From: Achromobacter denitrificans NBRC 15125
Lineage (GTDB): Bacteria > Pseudomonadota > Gammaproteobacteria > Burkholderiales > Burkholderiaceae_B
Length of the DNA: 64,000 bases
Direction of reading: 5' to 3'
NCBI RefSeq assembly: GCF_001571365.1
Contig: NZ_BCTQ01000002.1
Location: 186,001 to 250,000, forward strand
The notes under the pieces are model-generated. The model saw nothing but the letters and a program-made list of their open reading frames with translations. It ran no database searches and was not told the DNA's origin. The position numbers and the translations under genes are program-made. Shown in pieces: positions 55,632 to 62,784 of the stretch; position 1 is the stretch's first letter; every line of letters starts with the position of its first letter.

Positions 55632-56405
55632 TCACGAATACCCCAGGAGGCGTTCCGTTTCCCGCGCCAGCGCGACCAGCCGCGGCCCGATGTCCGCCGC
55701 CCGTTCGCGGTAGGGGCCGTCGCTGGCGGGCACGCCGCAGTTGAAGACGTAGAGCAGGGACTGATGGGGCCGGCTCAGCGGCGCGGCGAAACCGTAGGCG
55801 TCGGGGCGCCATTGCTGGTTGTTGCCGCAATAGCCCTTGCGCTCCAGATCGCGGCGGGCCCCCGCCAGGGTGGGGAAATGCGCTTCGTAGTGCGCGGCAT
55901 CGGCGATGCGCAGCTGGTTCAGCACCGCCGCCCGCTCCTCGTCCGGGGCCCGCGCCAGCCACGCCTTGCCCGCGGCGCTGGACAGCAGGGGCAGCGAGGC
56001 GCCGATATCCGGCCGGGTCTGCAAGGCCTCGTTCGACCTCGCCGTTTCCACGTACACCATCTGCAGGCGGTCGCGCACCACCAGCGATACCGCGCCGCGC
56101 GCGTGATCGGCCAGCTGCTTCATGAGCGGGCGCGCCAGCTGGCGGATCTGCATGCTCGCCAGCAGGGGGTAGCTCAGCGCCAGCACCGAAGCGCCCAGCC
56201 GGTAGCGGGCCGGCTCGCCCTCGCGTTGCAGGAAGCCCAGCTCGACCAGGGTATGGGTCAGGCGCGCGACGGCGCTACGCGACAGGCCGGTCTGCTGCGC
56301 GAAATCCTTGTTGGCCAGCACCGGGCGGTCCGCCCGGAAGCAGGCCAGGATATCGATGCCGCGCGCCAGCGTGGTGGTGAACTCTCGGTCCCGTTCATGC
56401 CCCAT
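55632..56405 (-). CDS. IclR family transcriptional regulator (tandem copy 1)
   Basis: This 257-residue IclR regulator has the helix-turn-helix FTTTLARGIDILACFRADRP, FAQQTGLSRSAVARLTHTLV and the effector domain LLASMQIRQLARPLMKQLAD, RPDIGASLPLLSSAAGKAWL, VFNCGVPAS. It overlaps the upstream paralogue by 11 nt (its ATG at 56405 lies before the other's stop at 56395), so both are made from one transcript. The two share many blocks, so they may form a heteromer or have diverged ligands. Confidence 0.92.
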   Translation of the reverse strand: MGHERDREFTTTLARGIDILACFRADRPVLANKDFAQQTGLSRSAVARLTHTLVELGFLQREGEPARYRLGASVLALSYPLLASMQIRQLARPLMKQLADHARGAVSLVVRDRLQMVYVETARSNEALQTRPDIGASLPLLSSAAGKAWLARAPDEERAAVLNQLRIADAAHYEAHFPTLAGARRDLERKGYCGNNQQWRPDAYGFAAPLSRPHQSLLYVFNCGVPASDGPYRERAADIGPRLVALARETERLLGYS

Positions 56406-57192
56406 GTTCGCGCTCCAGCATTTTCTCGACCCGCGCGACCAGGGTCACCAGGCGCGGGGCGATGCGGCCGCGCAGGTCGCCCGGGCGCAGCCGCGCCACC
56501 GGCACGCCGCAGTTGAACACCAGGGCCTGGCCGTCGACCCGCGCCCGCAAGGGCACGGCGACGGCGTGCACGTCCGAATGCCAATCGCCCTGCCCCACGC
56601 AATACCCGGACTCGGCGAGGTCGCGCCGCGCCTGTTCCCAGTCCGGCGCGTAGCGGCGCCAGGCGGCCGGGTCCTGGCGCCGCAGCGCCTCCAGCACGGG
56701 TTCCGCCTCGCCGCCGACGCCCTGCGCCAGCCAGGCGCGGCCCATGGCGGACGGCAGCAAGGGCAGCAAGGCCCCGATGTCCGGGCGGAAGGACACGGCA
56801 TCGTGCCCGCGGCAGGTTTCCAGGTAGACCATGTTCAGCCCGTGATGCATCCCCAGCGACGCGGATCCGCCCGCCACGTCGGCCAACCGCTTCATCAGGG
56901 GCCGCGCCATCTGGCGGACCTTGATGCTGGCCAGCAGCGGATAGCTCAACGACAGCACCGCGGGGCCCAGGCGGTAGCGCCGCAGGCCGGCGTCGTAGCG
57001 CAGCAGGCCGCGCTGCATCAGCGTGGTGGTCAGGCGCGAGATGGTGGCCTTGGACAGCCCGGTCCGGTCGGCCAGCTCGCGGTTGCTGAGCGCCGGCTCG
57101 CCATGGCGGAACGCCTGCAGCACCGACAGCCCGTGCGCCAGCGTGGTGGCGAAAGCGGGGTCGGCGTGGCGCTCGCCCGGGCTGGCTGTCAT
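56395..57192 (-). CDS. IclR family transcriptional regulator (tandem copy 2)
   Basis: This 265-residue IclR regulator has AFATTLAHGLSVLQAFRHGE, LADRTGLSKATISRLTTTLM and the effector domain LLASIKVRQMARPLMKRLAD, RPDIGALLPLLPSAMGRAWL, VFNCGVPVA. It is clearly paralogous to the gene that follows. It is the promoter-proximal gene and is divergent from the acyl-CoA dehydrogenase operon, with 192 bp between them. That gap contains the 12-mer AGCGAAACACTT. Confidence 0.92.
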   Translation of the reverse strand: MTASPGERHADPAFATTLAHGLSVLQAFRHGEPALSNRELADRTGLSKATISRLTTTLMQRGLLRYDAGLRRYRLGPAVLSLSYPLLASIKVRQMARPLMKRLADVAGGSASLGMHHGLNMVYLETCRGHDAVSFRPDIGALLPLLPSAMGRAWLAQGVGGEAEPVLEALRRQDPAAWRRYAPDWEQARRDLAESGYCVGQGDWHSDVHAVAVPLRARVDGQALVFNCGVPVARLRPGDLRGRIAPRLVTLVARVEKMLEREHGA

Positions 57193-57278
57193 GGTCGCGG
57201 TCCTGGAAGCGGGGCCGCCCGGAAGCGCGGCCCGTCACGTCGATGATAGAGCAGTCGCGGACACATCGCGTTCAAGAT

Positions 57279-57290
57279 AGCGAAACACTT
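57279..57290. promoter_or_regulatory. Shared 12-mer AGCGAAACACTT (copy 2)
   Basis: It lies in the divergent promoter between the tandem IclR genes and the acyl-CoA dehydrogenase operon. It is framed by CAAG and CTTG (CAAG-N11-CTTG). It matches the copy at 55609-55620 exactly and is a candidate IclR site. Confidence 0.4.
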
Positions 57291-57384
57291 GTCTCATATC
57301 CGCCGGCCTTTTGCTAGCCTGGATTCACTACGGCGCCGCAGCGGACAGGAAAGGCTCGGCGCCTCGACGACACGGAGACTAGCC

Positions 57385-58551
57385 ATGATCAGGGACCCCG
57401 ACGGTTTCCCCCAATTCCTCGAATCGCTGCGCCGCTACGTGCGCGAGCGGCTGGCGCCGCGCGAAGCCGAGGTCGCCCGCCTGGACGAGGTGCCGCAGGA
57501 CCTGGTCGCCGACATGGCCGCGCAGGGGCTGTTCGGCTATTCGATCCCGGAACAGTACGGCGGCGCGGGCATGACCACCGAGGAACTGGTCCTGGCCGCG
57601 ATGGAACTGTCGCAATGCTCGGTGGCGTTCCGCGCCCGCGTGGGCACCAATACCGGCATCGGCTCCGAGGCGCTGGTGGCCGACGGCACCGACGAGCAGA
57701 AGGCGCGCTACCTGCCGCGCCTGGCCTCCGGCGAACTGACCGGCTGCTTCGCGCTGACCGAGCCGCAGGCCGGCTCCGACGCCACCGCGCTGCTGACGAC
57801 CGCGGCGCGCGACGGCGCCGACTACGTGCTGAACGGCGAAAAGTGCTTCATCACCAACGCGCCGCTGGCGGGCCTCTTCACCGTCATGGCGCGCACCGAT
57901 CCCGATGCCCCGGGCGCCAAGGGCATCACCGCCTTCATCGTGGAACGCGGCACGCCGGGCCTGTCCACCGGACAGCCCTACGACAAGATGGGCCAGGCGG
58001 GTTCGCCCGTGTCCGCCGTGCATTTCCAGGATTGCCGCGTGCCGGCCGCCAACATCATCGGCGGCCAGGAAGGCATGGGCTTCAAGACCGCCATGAAAGT
58101 CCTGAACAAGCAGCGCATCCACCTGGCCGCGCTCTGCATCGGGCCCGCCATCCGGATGCTGGACGACACCCTGCGCTTCGTGGCCGAGCGCCAGCAGTTC
58201 GGCAAGCCGCTGATGGATTTCCAGCTGATCCAGGCCATGCTGGCCGACTGCCAGACCGAGATCCAGGCGGCGCGCGCGCTGGTGCTGCAAACGGCCCGCG
58301 AACGCGACGAAGGCCGCGACGTGACGCTCAACGCCTCCATCTGCAAGTACTTCTCTTCGGAGATGTGCGGCCGCGTGGCCGACCGCTGCGTGCAGATGCA
58401 TGGCGGCTACGGCTATATCGCCGACCACGGCATCGAGCGTTTCTACCGCGACGTGCGCCTGTTCCGCCTTTACGAAGGCACCAGCCAGATCCATCAGTTG
58501 ACCATCGCCCGCCACACCCTGACCCAGGCGGGTTACACACCGGGCCGCTGA
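57385..58551 (+). CDS. Acyl-CoA dehydrogenase
   Basis: This 388-residue flavoprotein oxidises an acyl-CoA to the 2-enoyl-CoA. Visible are FGYSIPEQYGGAGMTTEELV, GCFALTEPQAGSDATALLTT (signature 1), ADYVLNGEKCFITNAPLAGL, ERQQFGKPLMDFQLIQAMLA and QMHGGYGYIADHGIERFYRD with the base glutamate in LYEGTSQIHQLTIAR. GGAGA precedes the ATG at 57385; upstream in-frame sequence is promoter. It is first in an operon with two Bugs, a second dehydrogenase, a reductase and an acyl-CoA ligase. Confidence 0.95.
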   Translation: MIRDPDGFPQFLESLRRYVRERLAPREAEVARLDEVPQDLVADMAAQGLFGYSIPEQYGGAGMTTEELVLAAMELSQCSVAFRARVGTNTGIGSEALVADGTDEQKARYLPRLASGELTGCFALTEPQAGSDATALLTTAARDGADYVLNGEKCFITNAPLAGLFTVMARTDPDAPGAKGITAFIVERGTPGLSTGQPYDKMGQAGSPVSAVHFQDCRVPAANIIGGQEGMGFKTAMKVLNKQRIHLAALCIGPAIRMLDDTLRFVAERQQFGKPLMDFQLIQAMLADCQTEIQAARALVLQTARERDEGRDVTLNASICKYFSSEMCGRVADRCVQMHGGYGYIADHGIERFYRDVRLFRLYEGTSQIHQLTIARHTLTQAGYTPGR

Positions 58552-58610
58552 GGCCCACGGGAACCGCAGCCGCAAGAAGCCGGCGGCCCGACCAACCAAA
58601 GGAGACTCCC

Positions 58611-59594
58611 ATGCTGCACAAGCACCTGCCGAAGTGGATCGCGGCCATGGCCGCCGCATTCATCTGCGCGGCGCTGCCGCCCCAGGCCGCGGCCGCCTAT
58701 CCCGACAAGCCCGTGAGGCTGATCATTCCGTTCGCGCCCGGCGGCTCCACGGACATCCTGGGACGCCTGCTGGCCGAAGCGCTGCATCCCATCCTGGGCC
58801 AGCCCGTCATCGTGGAAAACAAGCCCGGCGCCGGCGGCAACATCGGCGGGGACTTCGTCGCGCGCGCCGCGCCCGACGGCTATACGCTGCTGCTGGCGGC
58901 GGCCGGCCCCACCGTGATCAACCCCAGCCTGTACGCCAACATGCCGTTCAACCCCGCCAAGGACCTGGCGCCCATCAGCTGCCTGGAGCGCGAGCACAAC
59001 CTGATGGTGGTGACCCAGTCCATGCCGGTGAAGACGCTGCAGGAATTCCTGCAGTACGCGCGCAGCCATCCGGGCAAGCTGTCGTTCGGCTCCCCGGGCA
59101 ACGGCTCGCCCGCGCAACTGGCGGGAGAACTGCTCAAGCAACAGGCCGGCCTGCAGGCCGAGCACGTGCCCTACAAAGGCACCGGCCCCGCCATCACCGA
59201 CCTGGTGGCCGGCCACATCGATTTCATGATCGACAACATGCCGGCGCTGCTGCCCCAGGTGAAGGCGGGCAGCCTGCGCGCGCTGGCCGTGCCCAGCGAC
59301 CAGCGCGCCACGGCCGCGCCCGACATCCCCACCTTCGACGAGGCCGGCCAGAAGGGTTTCGTGGTGATGGCCTGGAAGGGCCTGATGGCGCCCGCGGGCA
59401 CCGACCCGGCGGTGATCGAGCGGCTGCACGCCGCCGTCGTCAAGGCGCTGCAAGACCCGACGCTGCGCGCGCGCTTCCAGGAACTGGGCGCCGAACCGCT
59501 GGGCAGCACGCCGGCCGAGTTCGCCCGACAGATCGCGGATGAAACCGCCTGGTGGGCCAAGCTGGTGCAGTCCACCGGCACCCGCATCCAGTAG
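58611..59594 (+). CDS. Bug/TctC-family periplasmic solute-binding receptor
   Basis: This 327-residue Bug protein has a signal peptide (WIAAMAAAFICAALPPQAAA) and motifs IPFAPGGSTDILGRLLA, VENKPGAGGNIGGDFVA, RAAPDGYTLLLAA and HVPYKGTGPAITDLVAG. AAAGGAGA precedes the ATG. It lies 59 bp after the acyl-CoA dehydrogenase and 17 bp before another Bug. The operon content suggests the ligand is a carboxylic acid that becomes a CoA thioester through the ligase at the end of the operon. Confidence 0.93.
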   Translation: MLHKHLPKWIAAMAAAFICAALPPQAAAAYPDKPVRLIIPFAPGGSTDILGRLLAEALHPILGQPVIVENKPGAGGNIGGDFVARAAPDGYTLLLAAAGPTVINPSLYANMPFNPAKDLAPISCLEREHNLMVVTQSMPVKTLQEFLQYARSHPGKLSFGSPGNGSPAQLAGELLKQQAGLQAEHVPYKGTGPAITDLVAGHIDFMIDNMPALLPQVKAGSLRALAVPSDQRATAAPDIPTFDEAGQKGFVVMAWKGLMAPAGTDPAVIERLHAAVVKALQDPTLRARFQELGAEPLGSTPAEFARQIADETAWWAKLVQSTGTRIQ

Positions 59595-59611
59595 GCCGCG
59601 GGGAGACCGCC

Positions 59612-60580
59612 ATGCATGCCATCACCCGCAGCCTGCGCGCCCTGTGCGCGCTCGCCCTCGCCGCCACCGCAGGCGCGGCCGCCGCCGCGTATCCCGACAA
59701 GCCCGTCCGCCTCATCGTTCCCTACGCCGCCGGCGGCGGCACCGACACCGCGGCCCGCATGATCGCCCGCAAACTGGCGCCGCTGCTCGGCCAGGCCGTC
59801 GTGGTGGAGAACAAGCCCGGCGGCGCCACGCAGATCGGCACCGCCTATGTGGCGGCCGCCGCGCCCGACGGCTACACCTTGCTGATGGGCACCGCCAACC
59901 TGGCGACCAACAGCGTGCTGTACGCCAAACTGCCCTATGACGTCGGCCGCGACCTGACGCCGGTCGTGTGGGCCACGGACGTGCCGGTCTACCTGCTGCT
60001 GCCGGCCGCCAGCCCCTGGCGCAGCCTGGACGACCTGAAGCGCGCGGCCGCGCAGCAACAGGGCCTGACCTACGCCACCGCCGGAACCGGCAGCATCCCG
60101 CACCTGGCGGGCGAGCAGTTTTCGCACCAGACCGGCATCGCGCTGCGCCACATCCCGTACAAGGGCAGCAGCGAAGCCGCCACCGCGCTGGTCGGCGGCC
60201 AGGTCCAGATGAGCTTCGACAACCTGCCGCCGGTGTATGCGCAGGTCAAGGCCGGCCGCCTCAGGCCGGTCGCCATCGCCGCGCAAACGCGCAATCCCGA
60301 CCTGCCCGACGTGCCTACCCTGGCCGAGCTGGGCGTGCCGCTGGCGGCGTCGTCCTGGTGGGGCGTGATGGCGCCGGCCGGCACGCCAAAGGACGTGATC
60401 GCCCAGCTGAACCGCCACATCAACGCGGTGCTGGCCGACACCGAGGTGCGCAGCTATTTCGCCGGCCTGGGCATGGCGCCCACGGGCGGCACACCCGAGG
60501 CTTTCGGCCGGCACATCGCCGACGAAACCGCCCGCTGGCGCGCCGTGGTGAAACAGGCCGGCGTGAAGATCGAGGAATAG
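59612..60580 (+). CDS. Bug/TctC-family periplasmic solute-binding receptor
   Basis: This 322-residue second Bug of the operon has a short signal peptide (ALCALALAATAGAAAAA, then YPDKPVRL) and motifs VPYAAGGGTDTAARMIA, VENKPGGATQIGTAYVA, AAAPDGYTLLMGT and HIPYKGSSEAATALVGG. Like its neighbour it starts YPDKPVRLI after cleavage, but the ligand loops differ, so the two may bind different acids. GGGGAGA precedes the ATG. The next gene starts 3 bp after its stop. Confidence 0.93.
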   Translation: MHAITRSLRALCALALAATAGAAAAAYPDKPVRLIVPYAAGGGTDTAARMIARKLAPLLGQAVVVENKPGGATQIGTAYVAAAAPDGYTLLMGTANLATNSVLYAKLPYDVGRDLTPVVWATDVPVYLLLPAASPWRSLDDLKRAAAQQQGLTYATAGTGSIPHLAGEQFSHQTGIALRHIPYKGSSEAATALVGGQVQMSFDNLPPVYAQVKAGRLRPVAIAAQTRNPDLPDVPTLAELGVPLAASSWWGVMAPAGTPKDVIAQLNRHINAVLADTEVRSYFAGLGMAPTGGTPEAFGRHIADETARWRAVVKQAGVKIEE

Positions 60581-60583
60581 CCC

Positions 60584-61753
60584 ATGCATCCCAAGCAAGA
60601 ACACCATGACGACGACCGCGTGCAGGACCTGTGCGAACGCGTGCGCCGCTTCGTGGACGAGGTCGCGATCCCGGCCGAGTCTCCCGCCATCGCCCGCGAC
60701 GTCGCCGCGCTGGACCGCAGCGTGGCCCGCCTGCGCGTACAGGCCCGCGACGCCGGCCTGTACGCGCCGCAACTGCCCGAGCAATGGGGCGGCCTGGGGC
60801 TGGACTGGCGCGGCCTGGCCCGCGTCCTGGAAGAAGCGGGCCGCGGGTTCCTCGGCCCGGCCGCGCTGAATTGCGCCGCGCCCGACCAGCCCAATATGCT
60901 GACCCTGCTTCGCCTGGGCAGCCCTGCCCAGCAGGCGCGCTACCTGGCGCCGCTCGTGCGCGGCGAGCAGCGCGCCTGCTTCGCGATGACCGAGCCCGCG
61001 CCCGGCGCCGGTTCCGACCCGTCCATGCTGCGCACGCGCGCAGCGCGCCGCGGCAAGCGATGGGTGCTCGACGGGCACAAACAATTCATCAGCGGCGGCG
61101 TGGGCGCGGATTTCGCGCTGGTGCTGGCGCGAGCGGAAGAAGGCGTCACCTTGTTCCTGGTGCCGGCGGATACGCCGGGCTACCGCGTCGTGCGCGACAT
61201 CGGCATGGTAACGGGCTACCAGATCGGCGGCCACGCCGAGATCCTGCTCGACGGCTGCGAAGTCGGCGAAGACGCGGTGCTCGGCGAGCCCGGCCGCGGC
61301 CTGGAGTACGCGCAGCTGCGGCTGGAACCCGCGCGGCTGTCCCATTGCATGCGCTACATCGGCCGCGCCCGGCGCGCGCTCGAAACGGCGCAAGCCTATG
61401 TGGCGCGGCGCGACTCCTTCGGCGCCCGCCTGGCCGACCTGCAACAGATCCAGGCCATGGTGGCCGACTCCCATATCGACCTGCACGCCAGCCGGCTCAT
61501 GACGCTGGACTGCGCCGGCCGCATGGATGCAGGCTTGTCCGTGAAGCAGCACAGCGCCATGGCCAAGGTCTTCGTATCGGAAGCCGTGAACCGCGTGGCG
61601 GACCGCGCGGTGCAGATGATGGGCGCATCGGGCCTGTCCGACGACACGCCCGTGGCCATGGTCTGGCAGGAAATGCGCCCTTTCCGCATCTACGACGGCG
61701 CCAACGAACTGCATCGCGCCACGCTGGCGCGCCGCTTGCTGGCCCAGCCCTAG
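60584..61753 (+). CDS. Acyl-CoA dehydrogenase family protein (Asp at catalytic-base position)
   Basis: This 389-residue member has ACFAMTEPAPGAGSDPSMLR, GKRWVLDGHKQFISGGVGAD, EYAQLRLEPARLSHCMRYIG, RRDSFGARLADLQQIQAMVA and QMMGASGLSDDTPVAMVWQE. The C-terminal motif is RIYDGANELHRATLARRLL, with Asp where most acyl-CoA dehydrogenases have the base Glu (YEGT), as in the ACAD10/11-like group. The ATG has GAGGA overlapping the Bug stop. With the dehydrogenase at 57385 it suggests two different acyl-CoA oxidations in the pathway. Confidence 0.92.
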   Translation: MHPKQEHHDDDRVQDLCERVRRFVDEVAIPAESPAIARDVAALDRSVARLRVQARDAGLYAPQLPEQWGGLGLDWRGLARVLEEAGRGFLGPAALNCAAPDQPNMLTLLRLGSPAQQARYLAPLVRGEQRACFAMTEPAPGAGSDPSMLRTRAARRGKRWVLDGHKQFISGGVGADFALVLARAEEGVTLFLVPADTPGYRVVRDIGMVTGYQIGGHAEILLDGCEVGEDAVLGEPGRGLEYAQLRLEPARLSHCMRYIGRARRALETAQAYVARRDSFGARLADLQQIQAMVADSHIDLHASRLMTLDCAGRMDAGLSVKQHSAMAKVFVSEAVNRVADRAVQMMGASGLSDDTPVAMVWQEMRPFRIYDGANELHRATLARRLLAQP

Positions 61754-61771
61754 GCTACCCAGGAGATCACG

Positions 61772-62767
61772 ATGGAACACCCGACTTTCCAGGCCTACCG
61801 CCTGCATGCCGGCGCGGCGGGCGCGCCCCCGCAAGGCCGTTTCGACACCCTGCGCGTGGACGATCTGTCCGCCGGCGACACGCTCATCAAGGTGGCCTAC
61901 GCCGGCCTCAACTACAAAGACGCGCTGGCCCAGGCCGGCCGCGGCGGCATCGTCCGCGAGTATCCGCGCATCGGCGGCATCGATCTCTCGGGCACCGTGC
62001 TGCATTCCGCCGACCCGGCGCTGACACCGGGCCAGGAAGTCGTCGTGCACGGCTACGGCATCGGCGTGGATTGCGACGGCGGCTATGCCGAATACGCGCG
62101 CGTCCGCCACGACTGGGTGCTGCCGCTACCCGCCGGCATCGGCCTGCGCGACGCGGCGGTGCTGGGCGCGGCCGGCTACACCGCCGCGCTCTCGCTGCAC
62201 TGGATGGAACACTGCGGCCTGAGGCCAGACCAAGGCGAGGTGCTCGTCACCGGCGCGACCGGCGGCGTCGCCGGCATCGCCATCGACATCCTGAGCCAGC
62301 GGGGCTATCGCGTGTGCGCCATGTCCGGCAAGCCGGAGGCGGAAGGCTATCTGCGTTCGCTGGGCGCGCACGACGTGATCGCGCCGCCCGACCTGTCGGC
62401 CGGCATCAAACCCCTGCTGAGCGCGCGCTGGGCCGGCGTGATCGATTCGGTCGGCGGCGAGCTGCTGGCCCACGCGCTGGCCAGCCTGCGCCCCGACGGC
62501 GTGGCCGCCGCCTTCGGCAACGCCGGCGGCGCGGAACTGCCGACCTCGGTCATCCCCTTCATCCTGCGCGGCGTCAAGCTGCTGGGCATCAACGCCAACA
62601 GCCCGATGCCGCTGCGCCGCCAGGTCTGGAACAAGCTGGCCGCCGAGTACCGCCCGGCCCGCCTGGATCGCATCGCCCGCGTCATCGCCCCCAGCGATCT
62701 GCCACAGGCGCTGGCCGCCATGCTCGAACGCGGCAGCATCGGCCGCGCCGTGGCGCGCTTCTCCTGA
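61772..62767 (+). CDS. MDR oxidoreductase, YhdH/AcuI (acrylyl-CoA reductase) type
   Basis: This 331-residue zinc-free medium-chain dehydrogenase opens with FQAYRLHAG. It has the YhdH/AcuI motifs VAYAGLNYKDALAQAGRGGI, YPRIGGIDLSGTVLHS, the nucleotide-binding TGATGGVAGIAIDILSQRGY, CAMSGKPEAEGYLRSLGAHD and LLGINANSPMPLRRQVWNKL. AcuI enzymes reduce acrylyl-CoA to propionyl-CoA with NADPH. AGGAGA precedes the ATG. Its presence beside two acyl-CoA dehydrogenases suggests reduction of a short enoyl-CoA intermediate. Confidence 0.93.
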   Translation: MEHPTFQAYRLHAGAAGAPPQGRFDTLRVDDLSAGDTLIKVAYAGLNYKDALAQAGRGGIVREYPRIGGIDLSGTVLHSADPALTPGQEVVVHGYGIGVDCDGGYAEYARVRHDWVLPLPAGIGLRDAAVLGAAGYTAALSLHWMEHCGLRPDQGEVLVTGATGGVAGIAIDILSQRGYRVCAMSGKPEAEGYLRSLGAHDVIAPPDLSAGIKPLLSARWAGVIDSVGGELLAHALASLRPDGVAAAFGNAGGAELPTSVIPFILRGVKLLGINANSPMPLRRQVWNKLAAEYRPARLDRIARVIAPSDLPQALAAMLERGSIGRAVARFS

Positions 62768-62784
62768 ACCTCCTTGCCCGCATC

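Noticed and set aside
59171-62110. A 979-codon minus-strand open frame opposite the two Bug, dehydrogenase and reductase genes
   Set aside because: It is a shadow of GC-rich coding DNA; the opposite strand holds complete recognised genes with ribosome sites.
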